Assembly: GCA_946539855.1 (NCBI GenBank) | Contig: CAMNHV010000002.1 | Coordinates: forward strand, 62,001 to 126,000 | Length of the DNA stretch: 64,000 bases | Direction: 5' to 3' | Origin: CAG-791 sp002449595 | GTDB taxonomy: Bacteria > Bacillota > Clostridia > Lachnospirales > Lachnospiraceae | Shown: one piece after another, positions 56,503 through 64,000 of the stretch | How positions within the stretch are numbered: position 1 is the stretch's first letter | How the letters are laid out: each line of letters begins with the position of its first letter | Program-made: the position numbers and the translations under genes | Notes under the pieces: generated by a model | The model's input: the letters and a program-made list of their open reading frames with translations, nothing else | Database searches by the model: none | Told to the model about the DNA's origin: nothing

Positions 56503-57273
56503 ATGAGTGTTGTATCAATGAAGCAGCTGCTGGAAGCGGGCGTGCACTTCGGTCACCAGACCAGGCGCTGGAACCCCAAGATGGCTCCCTACATCTTCAC
56601 GGAGCGCAACGGGATCCATATCATCGACCTGCAGAAGTCGGTCATCAAGGTAGACGAGGCCTATAAGGCAGTCTTCGAGATCGCTTCCCAGGGAGGCACG
56701 ATCCTCTTCGTCGGCACGAAGAAGCAGGCACAGGACGCGGTCAGGACCGAGGCGGAGCGCTGCGGCATGTACTACGTCAACCAGAGATGGCTCGGCGGTA
56801 TGCTGACCAACTTCAAGACGATCCAGAGCCGGATCGCGCGCCTGAATGAGATCGACAAGATGGCGCAGGACGGCACGTTCGACGTCCTTCCCAAGAAGGA
56901 AGTCGCGGGCCTGAACAAAGAGAGAGAAAAGCTCGAGAAGAACCTCGGCGGTATCCGCACGATGGAGCGCATCCCGGATGCGATCTTCGTTGTCGATCCC
57001 AAGAAGGAAAGGATCTGCGTGCAGGAAGCGCAGGCGCTCGGCATCACGCTGATCGGTATCGGCGACACGAACTGCGATCCCGACGAGCTTGATTACATCA
57101 TCCCCGGCAACGACGACGCGATCCGCGCGGTCAAGCTGCTCTGCAGCCGTATGGCGGACGCCGTCATCGAGGCGAACCAGGGCATGGAGAATCTGCCGGA
57201 GTCCGAGCAGGCGGCTCTCGCTGAAGAGTCCGCGGCGAGTGAAGCGGAGCAGGCAGCGGAAGGCACACTGTAA
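56503..57273 (+). CDS. rpsB: 30S ribosomal protein S2
   Basis: S2 joins the 30S subunit late and helps recruit S1 and mRNA. The 256-aa protein starts VVSMKQLLEAGVHFGHQTRRWNPKM and contains the family segments RWLGGMLTNFKTI and VVDPKKE, with an acidic Ala/Glu-rich C-terminal tail. TGGAGG lies just before the ATG. It is co-transcribed with tsf, 14 bp downstream, the universal rpsB-tsf pair, from a good promoter and a structured leader. Confidence 0.98.
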   Translation: MSVVSMKQLLEAGVHFGHQTRRWNPKMAPYIFTERNGIHIIDLQKSVIKVDEAYKAVFEIASQGGTILFVGTKKQAQDAVRTEAERCGMYYVNQRWLGGMLTNFKTIQSRIARLNEIDKMAQDGTFDVLPKKEVAGLNKEREKLEKNLGGIRTMERIPDAIFVVDPKKERICVQEAQALGITLIGIGDTNCDPDELDYIIPGNDDAIRAVKLLCSRMADAVIEANQGMENLPESEQAALAEESAASEAEQAAEGTL

Positions 57274-57287
57274 GGAGGAAGACAGAT

Positions 57288-58238
57288 ATGGCTATCACAG
57301 CTTCACAGGTTAAAGAATTAAGAGAGATGACCGGCGCCGGCATGATGGACTGCAAGAAGGCCCTCACCGAGACGAACGGCAACATGGACGAGGCGGTCGA
57401 ATGGCTCCGCAAGAACGGCGTCATGAAGGCCCAGAAGAAGGCTGACAGGATCGCGGCGGAAGGCCTCTGCTGCATCGCTTCTGACAACGATCAGAAGGCG
57501 GCTGTCGTCGAAGTCAACTCCGAGACCGACTTCGTTGCGAAGAACGAGAAGTTCCGCACCTACGTCGAGAAGGTCGCGGCACAGGCGCTGCATACCTCTG
57601 CTGCAGACATCGACGCTTTCCTGGCTGAGCCCTGGGAAGAAGACAATGCGAAGACTGTGAACGACGAGCTCATCGAGATGACGGCTGTCATCAGCGAGAA
57701 GCTCTCCATCCGCAGATTCACGCAGGTCGAGGCCACTGAGGGCTTCGTCAGCTGCTACACGCACGGCGGCGGCCGCATCGGCGTCATCATCGAGGCGAAG
57801 GCGGATGCTGTGAACGACGCAGTCAAGGAAGCTGTCTACAACGTTGCGATGCAGGTCGCGGCGATGAACCCGAAGTACGTCTCTGACGCGGAGATCCCGC
57901 AGGCGGAGAGAGACCACGAGAAGGAGATCCTTCTTGCGCAGGCGATCAAAGAGAACGAGGAGCTTCCCGAGGAGAGAAGGAAGCCGCAGCAGATCATCGA
58001 GAAGATGCTGATCGGCAGACTGGCCAAGGAGTTCCGCGAGATCTGCCTGAACGACCAGGTCTACGTCAAGGCGGAAGATGGCAAGCAGACTGTCGCGCAG
58101 TATCTGGCGCAGGTCGGCAAGGCAAACGGATGCAATGTCTCCGTCAAGCGCTTTGTCCGCTATGAAGTCGGCGAAGGCATCGAGAAGAAGGTCGACAACT
58201 TCGCGGAGGAGGTCATGGCCCAGGCTGCGAAGCAGTGA
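57288..58238 (+). CDS. tsf: Translation elongation factor Ts
   Basis: EF-Ts exchanges GDP for GTP on EF-Tu. The 316-aa protein has the N-terminal UBA-like domain with VKELREMTGAGMMDCKKAL, the TDFVAKN motif that inserts beside the EF-Tu magnesium site, and two core subdomains. AAGGAGGAA precedes the ATG. It is the second gene of the rpsB-tsf operon, which ends at the terminator at 58270. Confidence 0.98.
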   Translation: MAITASQVKELREMTGAGMMDCKKALTETNGNMDEAVEWLRKNGVMKAQKKADRIAAEGLCCIASDNDQKAAVVEVNSETDFVAKNEKFRTYVEKVAAQALHTSAADIDAFLAEPWEEDNAKTVNDELIEMTAVISEKLSIRRFTQVEATEGFVSCYTHGGGRIGVIIEAKADAVNDAVKEAVYNVAMQVAAMNPKYVSDAEIPQAERDHEKEILLAQAIKENEELPEERRKPQQIIEKMLIGRLAKEFREICLNDQVYVKAEDGKQTVAQYLAQVGKANGCNVSVKRFVRYEVGEGIEKKVDNFAEEVMAQAAKQ

Positions 58239-58269
58239 GGCTGACCGCTTCTTAAAGAAGAAGATCTGC

Positions 58270-58302
58270 GGGCACCGGAGCGGACGCTTCGGTGCCCGTT
58301 TT
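58270..58302 (+). terminator. Intrinsic terminator after tsf
   Basis: An 8-bp stem GGGCACCG/CGGTGCCC (58270-58277 with 58290-58297) is followed by GTTTT. The next promoter begins at the T-run. Confidence 0.85.
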
Positions 58303-58329
58303 GCAATATCATTTTCTAAATGGTATCAT
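58301..58329 (+). promoter_or_regulatory. Promoter of the mecA-like gene
   Basis: TTGCAA (58301-58306), 17 bp and TATCAT (58324-58329). Initiation near 58336 would exclude the ATG at 58331 and supports the start at 58397. Confidence 0.7.
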
Positions 58330-58396
58330 TATGCGTGAGTTTTTCTTTCCCGCACATGGTGACAGTAAGACAGGACACGCGGAGAACGATACGCTT

Positions 58397-58972
58397 ATGA
58401 GATTTAAGAAGATCAACAGCAAGACGATCAGCTGCTATATCACACAGGACGACATGCGCGAGGTGGGGATCCGCCTCGACGATATTTTCGAGCGCCGGAC
58501 GAAGGCGATCGAGTTTATCCGCGGCGTGATCTCCAAAGCTTCGGAGGCGGAGTCCCTGAAGCTGGACGGAGACTACACGTCCATGCGGATCACGGTCCTT
58601 CCGGACAAGTCCGTGTGCCTGACGCTCTCTTCCGACGCGAACGACACGCCGGAGGCGCAGGTGCTGCAGCAGAACGCGCAGAACGTATATATCTACAAAT
58701 TTGAGAGCATGGCCGACCTCATCCGGTGCTGCCGCCACATCGCGGAGGGCACGGAGATGTTCACGAGCCTCTATGAGGATCCGGAGACGGAGGAATACTA
58801 TCTCCTGATCAGGAGACTGGAGCACTCCGGCAAGGACTATGAGAGGCTGGTCCTGTCCGTCAACGAATTCGGAGAGCTGATGCCGTCGTCCGAGAGCAGG
58901 GCGGCGTGGCTTCAGGAGCACATGAAATGTCTGATCCCAGAGAACGTGATCGAAACGCTGGCTCGCCTGTAG
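58397..58972 (+). CDS. mecA: MecA/NegA-type adaptor protein
   Basis: MecA adaptors deliver substrates to the ClpCP protease. The 191-aa protein starts MRFKKINSKTISCYIT and has the two-domain form: an N-terminal substrate-binding segment (ITQDDMREVGIRLDDIFER) and a C-terminal ClpC-binding ferredoxin-like domain (VYIYKFESMADLIRCC, YYLLIRR). Identity to B. subtilis MecA is low but the order of motifs fits. The ATG at 58397 lies after the promoter; its GGAG site is rather distant (12 bp). The last 46 bp overlap the pseudouridine synthase gene. Confidence 0.82.
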   Translation: MRFKKINSKTISCYITQDDMREVGIRLDDIFERRTKAIEFIRGVISKASEAESLKLDGDYTSMRITVLPDKSVCLTLSSDANDTPEAQVLQQNAQNVYIYKFESMADLIRCCRHIAEGTEMFTSLYEDPETEEYYLLIRRLEHSGKDYERLVLSVNEFGELMPSSESRAAWLQEHMKCLIPENVIETLARL

Positions 58973-59697
58973 GCGGGATCCGGCTGAACAAGTACCTCGC
59001 CTCCTGCGGGATCGCTTCCCGGAGGGAGGCGGACCGCCTGATCGAAGAGGGCGAGGTCAGAGTCGGAGGAAAGGTCGCATCCCCGGGCGACAAGGTGCTT
59101 CCGGGGGAGACCGTGACAGTCTCCGGCAAGCTTGTGAATGCGCCGCAGAGAAGAATTGCGGTGGCCTATTATAAACCGGCAGGCGTGACCTGCACGGAGC
59201 GCGATCCGCATGCGGAGCGCACGCTGAAGGAAGCCTTTTCCTATCCCGTACGGCTGACGTATGCCGGCCGCCTTGACAGGGACTCGGAAGGGCTTCTCAT
59301 TATGACCAATGACGGCGACCTGATCGACGCGATGATGCGCGGCGCGAACGGGCACGAGAAGGAGTACGTCGTGCGGACCGTCCGCAGGATCGCGGACGCG
59401 GACCTGCAGCGCATGGAAAAGGGCATCTGGCTCAAGGACCTTGACGTGAAAACACGGCCTTGCAAGATCAGGAGGCTTGGCGATTACACCTTTTCCGTCG
59501 TGCTCACACAGGGCCTGAACCGGCAGCTGCGCAGGATGTGCAAGGCGGTCGGGCACGAGGTGAAATTCCTGAAGCGGATCCGGGTGCTCACAGTGAGACT
59601 CGGCGGCATGCACCCCGGGGAGCAGCGGACGCTGAGCAACGCGGAACTGAACGAACTGTACGAGGCGGCGGGCCTTCCGGCGCCGTATCCGGGCTGA
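58927..59697 (+). CDS. RsuA/RluF-type rRNA pseudouridine synthase
   Basis: This enzyme converts a specific rRNA uridine to pseudouridine. I start it at ATG 58927 (256 aa) because AGGAG lies 8 bp upstream, inside the end of mecA. An S4 RNA-binding domain (IRLNKYLASCGIASRREAD, about 18-65) precedes the catalytic domain with AGRLDRDSEGLL, where Asp117 is the nucleophile. The late QGLNRQLRRM motif is typical of RsuA/RluB/E/F. RluF (23S) is favoured by the QGLNRQ-RRMC form, but assignment of the target base is uncertain. Confidence 0.9.
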   Translation: MSDPRERDRNAGSPVGGIRLNKYLASCGIASRREADRLIEEGEVRVGGKVASPGDKVLPGETVTVSGKLVNAPQRRIAVAYYKPAGVTCTERDPHAERTLKEAFSYPVRLTYAGRLDRDSEGLLIMTNDGDLIDAMMRGANGHEKEYVVRTVRRIADADLQRMEKGIWLKDLDVKTRPCKIRRLGDYTFSVVLTQGLNRQLRRMCKAVGHEVKFLKRIRVLTVRLGGMHPGEQRTLSNAELNELYEAAGLPAPYPG

Positions 59698-59782
59698 TGC
59701 GGAATATAGGGGAACAGCCGGGGAAACCGAGCCGGGACCGGTAAGGAAGCCGGCATGAGAAGACCGGCGGAGCCGGAGAAGA

Positions 59783-61840
59783 ATGGCAGAAGTGATGGGC
59801 GAAAACGGAAACGCGGCGCAGCTCGCGAGAATGAAGGAACTGCACGGGATCCTGCTGGAGGCTTCGCGCGCGTATTACGCCGAAGACCGCGAGATCATGA
59901 GCAACTTTGAGTACGACCGGCTCTACGACGAGCTGCAGGCGCTGGAGGAAGAGACCGGCGTCGTGCTCGCGGGGTCCCCGACGAGGCAGGTCGGCTACGC
60001 CTCCGTGGACGAGCTGCCAAAGCTCCGGCACGAGCAGCCGATGCTCTCGCTCGACAAGACGAAATCGAGGGACGACCTGGCGGAGTGGCTCGGGGACAGA
60101 GAAGGACTTCTGTCATGGAAGCTGGACGGGCTAACCGTCGTTCTCACTTACGAGGGCGGGGAGCTTGCGCAGGCGGTCACGCGCGGCAACGGCGAGGTCG
60201 GTGAAGTGATCACGCCGAACGCCCGCACGTTCCGGAACCTGCCGCTGCACATTCCGTATAAGGGGCGGCTCATCCTGCGCGGGGAGGCGATCATCCGCTA
60301 CTCCGATTTCGAGGAGATCAACCGGGAACTGGAGGAAGAAGCCGCGAAGGACGGCGACACCGAATTCGTCGCCTACAAGAATCCGCGCAATCTCTGCAGC
60401 GGAAGCGTCCGGCAGCTCAGCAGCGAAGTGACGGCGAAGCGCCGGGTGCGCTTTTACGCGTTCTCCCTCGTGGAGGCGGAAGGCGTCGACTTCCATGACC
60501 GGCAGGAAGAGAAATTCCGCTTCCTTGCGTCCCAGGGGTTCGAGGTGGTCGAATATCGCCTGACGGACCGGGAGAAGATCCGGGACGATATCCATTATTT
60601 TGAAGAAAAGATCAAAGAATACGACCTCCCGTCTGACGGCCTTGTCCTTCTTATGAATGACATCGCGTACGGGGAGTCGCTCGGAAGGACGGCCAAATTC
60701 CCGCGCAACGCGATCGCCTTCAAATGGGCGGACGAGCTCGCGGAGACGACGCTCCGGGAAGTCGAGTGGAGCGCGTCGCGGACAGGCCTCATCAATCCCG
60801 TCGCGATTTTCGATCCCGTGGAACTGGAGGGCACGACTGTGCGCCGCGCCTCTGTCCATAACGTAAGTATCCTCAGGGGACTGAAGCTCGGGATCGGCGA
60901 CCGGATCCTCGTCTATAAGGCAAATATGATCATCCCGCAGATCGCGGAGAACCTGACCGGCTCCGGCACGCTGGAGATCCCGGCGGTCTGTCCCGTCTGC
61001 GGCGGCGCGACGGAGATCCGGCAGGAGAATGACACCGAGACGCTGGTGTGCGGCAATCCGGACTGCGCCGCGAAGAAGCTCAAGGCCTTCTCGCTCTTTG
61101 TGAGCAGGCCATGCATGAACGTCGACGGCCTCTCCGAGGCGACGCTTGAGAAGCTGATCGCGAAAGGGTTCATCCATTCGTTCGCGGATATCTACCACCT
61201 CGCGGAGCACCGGGAGGAGATCGCGGAGATGGACGGCTTCGGCGAGAAGTCCGCGGACAATCTGCTGCAGACGATCGAGGTCTCGAGGAAGACGCAGCTG
61301 CGCCGCGTGCTCTCGGCGGTCGGCATTCCCGGGATCGGGCCCGCCGGCGCCCGCGCGATCAGTGCGGCGATGGAGCAGGATCCGGACAGGATCCGGGACG
61401 CGGACGCGGAGACGCTGTCGCAGATCGAGGGAATTGGTCCTGTACTTGCGGGCCAGATCGCGGCGTGGTTTTCTGTGGAAGAGAACCGGGCACAGTGGGA
61501 GAAGCTTCTTGCGGAGCTGACGATCGAACCGGCGCAGACTGCCCCGGTCAGCGAAGGCGACCCGGGAAGTCCGGAGAGCGAGGCGTCTGCGGATGATAAG
61601 ATCAGCGGGAAGACCTTTGTCATCACAGGGTCCCTGGAGCATTTCGAGAACAGGGACGCGCTGAAGGATCTCATCGCGGACCGCGGCGGCAAGGTCGCGG
61701 GGAGCGTCTCGAAGAAGACGGATTTTCTTATCAACAATGACGCGGCATCCGCGTCTTCGAAGAATAAAAAGGCGAAGGAGCTCGGCGTTCCGATCATCAC
61801 GGAGGACGAGTTCCTGGCACAGTTTCTTACAGAAGCGTAA
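59783..61840 (+). CDS. ligA: NAD-dependent DNA ligase
   Basis: LigA seals nicks during replication and repair using NAD. The 685-aa protein has the Ia domain (EASRAYYAEDREIMSNFEYD), the adenylation motif WKLDGLT with Lys113, the motif ENPRNLCSG-like YKNPRNLCSGSVRQ, the Cys4 zinc finger (CPVCGGA and CGNPDC), HhH repeats and a C-terminal BRCT domain (GKTFVITGSLEHF). The KLDG and GLTV residues vary slightly from the common KIDGLA. A degenerate Glu/Pro/Ser linker precedes BRCT. It is followed by metA 64 bp downstream. Confidence 0.97.
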   Translation: MAEVMGENGNAAQLARMKELHGILLEASRAYYAEDREIMSNFEYDRLYDELQALEEETGVVLAGSPTRQVGYASVDELPKLRHEQPMLSLDKTKSRDDLAEWLGDREGLLSWKLDGLTVVLTYEGGELAQAVTRGNGEVGEVITPNARTFRNLPLHIPYKGRLILRGEAIIRYSDFEEINRELEEEAAKDGDTEFVAYKNPRNLCSGSVRQLSSEVTAKRRVRFYAFSLVEAEGVDFHDRQEEKFRFLASQGFEVVEYRLTDREKIRDDIHYFEEKIKEYDLPSDGLVLLMNDIAYGESLGRTAKFPRNAIAFKWADELAETTLREVEWSASRTGLINPVAIFDPVELEGTTVRRASVHNVSILRGLKLGIGDRILVYKANMIIPQIAENLTGSGTLEIPAVCPVCGGATEIRQENDTETLVCGNPDCAAKKLKAFSLFVSRPCMNVDGLSEATLEKLIAKGFIHSFADIYHLAEHREEIAEMDGFGEKSADNLLQTIEVSRKTQLRRVLSAVGIPGIGPAGARAISAAMEQDPDRIRDADAETLSQIEGIGPVLAGQIAAWFSVEENRAQWEKLLAELTIEPAQTAPVSEGDPGSPESEASADDKISGKTFVITGSLEHFENRDALKDLIADRGGKVAGSVSKKTDFLINNDAASASSKNKKAKELGVPIITEDEFLAQFLTEA

Positions 61841-61904
61841 CCGTTCGGCCCACAAGAGGCTGAGCAGCTGCGCAGGATCATGACTACTACAGGAGGTGGC
61901 CCAA

Positions 61905-62822
61905 TTGCCGATAAAGATCCAAAATGATCTCCCGGTGCGGGAGAAACTGGAAGAAGAAAACCTGTTCGTGCAGGACGAGGAGCGCTCGATCCACCAGGAC
62001 ATCCGTCCGCTCCAGATCTGCATCCTGAACCTGATGCCGGTCAAGGAGGACACGGAGCTGCAGCTTCTGCGCATGCTCTCCAACACGCCGCTCCAGATCG
62101 AGATCACGTTCATGCGGATGGGTTCCCACGAGTCCACGCACACTTCCATCTCGCACTTAAACCAGTTCTACAACACGTTTGAACAGCTGAAGGAGAGACG
62201 CTTTGACGGCATGATCATCACGGGCGCGCCGGTCGAAAAGATGCCCTACGAGGAGGTCGACTACTGGCCGGAGCTCTGCGCGGTGATGGAGTGGTCCAAG
62301 ACGAACGTGACCAGCACGTTCCACATCTGCTGGGGCGCGCAGGCGGGCCTGTACTACCATTACGGCCTGGACAAGGTCATGTTAAAAGAAAAGCTTTCCG
62401 GCGTGTACGCCCACAAGGTGATCCACCGCAGGGAGCCGCTGGTCCGCGGATTTGACGATTTCTTCCTGATCCCGCACAGCAGGTACACCGAGGTGCCGGC
62501 GGCAGCGATCCACGCGAAGGAAGAGCTGAAGGTGCTCGCGGAGTCCGAAGTGGCGGGCGTGCTCCTGTGTATGGCGAAAGAGGGGCGGCAGATGTTCATC
62601 TTCGGCCACCCGGAATATGACAGATATACGCTGCGGAACGAATATATCCGCGACGTGAACGCGGGCATTTCGCCGCAGGTCCCCATTAACTATTTCCCGG
62701 ATGACGATCCGGAGAAGGAGCCCGAGCTGCAGTGGCGCTCCCACAGCAGCCTGCTCTACAGCAACTGGCTGAACTATTACGTCTACCAGCTGACCCCGTA
62801 CGACCTGAACGAGATCCGCTGA
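61905..62822 (+). CDS. metA: Homoserine O-acetyltransferase (MetA family)
   Basis: MetA activates homoserine for methionine synthesis. I choose TTG 61905, with AGGAGGT 7 bp upstream, since it yields the typical MPIKI start and canonical numbering: Cys142 in HICWGAQAG is the nucleophile, His235 and Glu237 in FGHPEYDR complete the site. Residue 111 is Glu (GAPVEKM), the form reported to favour acetyl-CoA over succinyl-CoA. The protein has 305 aa. No SAM riboswitch is seen in the 64-bp gap upstream. It probably shares transcription with ligA. Confidence 0.93.
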   Translation: MPIKIQNDLPVREKLEEENLFVQDEERSIHQDIRPLQICILNLMPVKEDTELQLLRMLSNTPLQIEITFMRMGSHESTHTSISHLNQFYNTFEQLKERRFDGMIITGAPVEKMPYEEVDYWPELCAVMEWSKTNVTSTFHICWGAQAGLYYHYGLDKVMLKEKLSGVYAHKVIHRREPLVRGFDDFFLIPHSRYTEVPAAAIHAKEELKVLAESEVAGVLLCMAKEGRQMFIFGHPEYDRYTLRNEYIRDVNAGISPQVPINYFPDDDPEKEPELQWRSHSSLLYSNWLNYYVYQLTPYDLNEIR

Positions 62823-62837
62823 CAGGAGGACGAAGCA

Positions 62838-63212
62838 GTGAACGCGCTTTCTGACCCCCGCCATCCCGGAGATGAACCGGCGGGCAATATGACCTGCAGA
62901 GAGTTTGAGTCGCGGATCCGCGGATTCCTCGATGACGATCTGCCGGACGAGGTCCAGGAGGAGATGCTGCGCCATCTGGAGCAGTGTCCCGCCTGCCGCG
63001 AAGAACTCTCCATCCGGCTCCTCGTGGAGAGCGGCCTGCGCCGCCTCGAGACCGGGGGCAACTTCAACCTGAAGGACGAATACAAGGCGGTCCTCGCGGA
63101 GGCGGAGCACCGCATCCGGCAGAGGGCGCGCAGCACTTATCTGGGCTATGCGGCCGAGACGGCGGCGGTGATCCTGACGACTGCCGTGTTCTTCATTGCG
63201 CTGCTGCGGTGA
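62838..63212 (+). CDS. Putative zinc-finger (zf-HC2) anti-sigma-like membrane protein
   Basis: This 124-aa protein starts at GTG 62838 with AGGAGGA 7 bp upstream. Residues 18-55 form a zf-HC2-like module with MTCREFESRIRGFLDDDLP and HLEQCPACREEL (Cys20, His46, Cys50, Cys53), the zinc-binding anti-sigma type. A single membrane helix (about 102-123) ends the protein with almost nothing outside. Anti-sigma proteins normally sit beside their sigma gene; none is present here, so it may bind another partner. It is 15 bp behind metA and 26 bp before polA. Confidence 0.8.
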   Translation: MNALSDPRHPGDEPAGNMTCREFESRIRGFLDDDLPDEVQEEMLRHLEQCPACREELSIRLLVESGLRRLETGGNFNLKDEYKAVLAEAEHRIRQRARSTYLGYAAETAAVILTTAVFFIALLR

Positions 63213-63238
63213 TTCCCATGAAAAGGTTTGATTGATAT

Positions 63239-64000
63239 ATGGAAAAACTGGTACTGATCGACGGACACAGCATCCTGAACCGGGCGTTCTACGGCATGCC
63301 CGATCTGACGAATGCGGAAGGCCGGCACACGGGCGCCGTGTACGGCTTCCTGAATATGCTATTCCACTTCCTTGAAGAGGAGAAGCCGGATTATCTCGCG
63401 GTCGCTTTCGACGTCCACGCGCCGACGTTCCGGCACGAGGCGTATTCGGCTTACAAAGGCACGAGAAAAGAGATGCCGGCGGAGCTGCGGGAGCAGGTGC
63501 CGCTCATCAAGGAAGTCCTGACGGCGATGGGCGTCCGGATCTACGAGCAGGCGGGCCTCGAGGCGGACGACATCCTCGGGACGCTCGCGAAGAAGGCGGA
63601 GGCGGCCGGCATGGAAGTCTCCCTGTTCTCCGGGGACCGGGACCTTCTGCAGATCGCGGACGAAAAGATCCAGGTCCGCGTCCCCAAGACGATCCGCGGC
63701 CAGACCACGATCGAGAACTACCACACGCAGGACGTCGTCGACAAGTACGGCGTGACGCCCCGCCAGTTCATCGACGTGAAGGCGCTCATGGGCGACTCCT
63801 CGGACAATGTGCCGGGCGTGCCCGGCGTCGGGGAGAAGACGGCGACGAAGCTCATCCGCGACTACGGGAGCGTGGAAGGCGTCTACAGCCACCTGGACGA
63901 GATCAAAAAGGCGGCGCTGAAAAAGAATCTCACCGAGAACAAAGATCTCGCGGAGCTCTCGCTCTTCCTCGTCACGATCAAGACCGACTGCGAGCCGGAG
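63239..64000 (+). CDS. polA: DNA polymerase I (5' part, truncated by window end)
   Basis: The frame is open from ATG 63239 to the last base, so the first 254 residues are seen. They form the 5'-3' exonuclease (FEN-like) domain: LVLIDGHSILNRAFYG, the metal-binding FDVHAPTFRHE, EADDILGTLAKKAE, LFSGDRDLLQI, and the helix-hairpin-helix segment GDSSDNVPGVPGVGEKTA. The polymerase domain would lie beyond 64000, so a stand-alone exonuclease cannot be excluded, but the N-terminus looks like full PolA. The ribosome site is weak (AAAAGG 12 bp upstream). Confidence 0.9.
   Translation, partial: MEKLVLIDGHSILNRAFYGMPDLTNAEGRHTGAVYGFLNMLFHFLEEEKPDYLAVAFDVHAPTFRHEAYSAYKGTRKEMPAELREQVPLIKEVLTAMGVRIYEQAGLEADDILGTLAKKAEAAGMEVSLFSGDRDLLQIADEKIQVRVPKTIRGQTTIENYHTQDVVDKYGVTPRQFIDVKALMGDSSDNVPGVPGVGEKTATKLIRDYGSVEGVYSHLDEIKKAALKKNLTENKDLAELSLFLVTIKTDCEPE

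Noticed and set aside
61841..61904. SAM or T-box riboswitch before metA
   Set aside because: The gap is only 64 bp and shows no conserved core or terminator.

Overview
This 64 kb window is chromosomal DNA from a GC-rich (I estimate about 60 %) low-oxygen Firmicute, most likely a member of the Lachnospiraceae or a close clostridial family. The evidence is gene content: AddAB instead of RecBCD, CIRCE-controlled groESL, CodY, a MecA-type adaptor, HemZ, class III (anaerobic) ribonucleotide reductase, a two-gene SmsCB iron-sulfur system, and the rpmE-DUF1385-prmC-prfA and relA-MBL-hemZ gene orders. No rRNA or tRNA gene, IS element, prophage or CRISPR array was recognised. It is a dense core-genome segment, mostly on the + strand, with short intergenic gaps carrying good sigma-A promoters and intrinsic terminators.

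Layout. 1-2600: a rod-shaped putative RNA, glnS and a TetR regulator. 2.8-4.6 kb: a surface/LEA-like 11-mer repeat protein, a HAD-IIA phosphatase and a 19-bp tandem repeat. 4.6-12 kb: addB-addA. 12-14.8 kb: a flavin-binding PPOX-fold protein, a Dabb protein, and a tightly coupled TPR + DUF4037 (nucleotidyltransferase-like) pair. 14.8-19.4 kb: nrdG, then nrdD under tandem NrdR-type boxes, with nrdD carrying a fused redoxin domain and followed by trxB. 19.5-21.6 kb: smsC-smsB. 21.6-26.5 kb: a membrane protein of the lysyl-PG-synthase/flippase family, a membrane-anchored glycosidase-like DUF5722 protein, a lipoprotein and a CPBP protease. 26.6-31.4 kb: rpmE, DUF1385, prmC, prfA and a DUF815 ATPase. 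31.5-35.4 kb: an exopolyphosphatase-HD protein and polyphosphate kinase. 35.5-37 kb: an amidophosphoribosyltransferase paralogue lacking the usual N-terminal Cys. 37.1-39.8 kb: a metal-responsive ArsR / HMA chaperone / P1B-ATPase operon. 39.8-46.1 kb: a PHP-HAD fusion, an ABC-F protein, an orphan protein, a GDPD enzyme, a degenerate ~29-bp tandem repeat and an FMN dehydrogenase. 46.3-48.6 kb: groESL. 48.6-53.3 kb: rel, MBL hydrolase, hemZ. 53.4-58.2 kb: topA-codY, then rpsB-tsf. 58.3-64 kb: mecA-like, rsuA/rluF-like, ligA, metA, a zinc-finger anti-sigma-like protein and the 5' part of polA, which runs off the window.

Functional links. DNA maintenance (addAB, ligA, polA, topA), translation (glnS, rpmE, prmC, prfA, rpsB, tsf) and stress/starvation signalling (rel, codY, ppk/ppx, groESL, mecA) dominate. 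NrdD with its own redoxin domain beside a thioredoxin reductase suggests a self-contained electron path for anaerobic dNTP synthesis. NrdR boxes, a CIRCE element, an ArsR operator and a CodY-like palindrome can be read directly upstream of the matching genes.

No clearly new defence or mobile system is present. The most interesting signals are the NrdD-redoxin/TrxB unit, the Cys-less PurF paralogue, the rod-like RNA at the left edge, the TPR-DUF4037 pair, the decayed duplication behind smsB, and two families of short tandem repeats.
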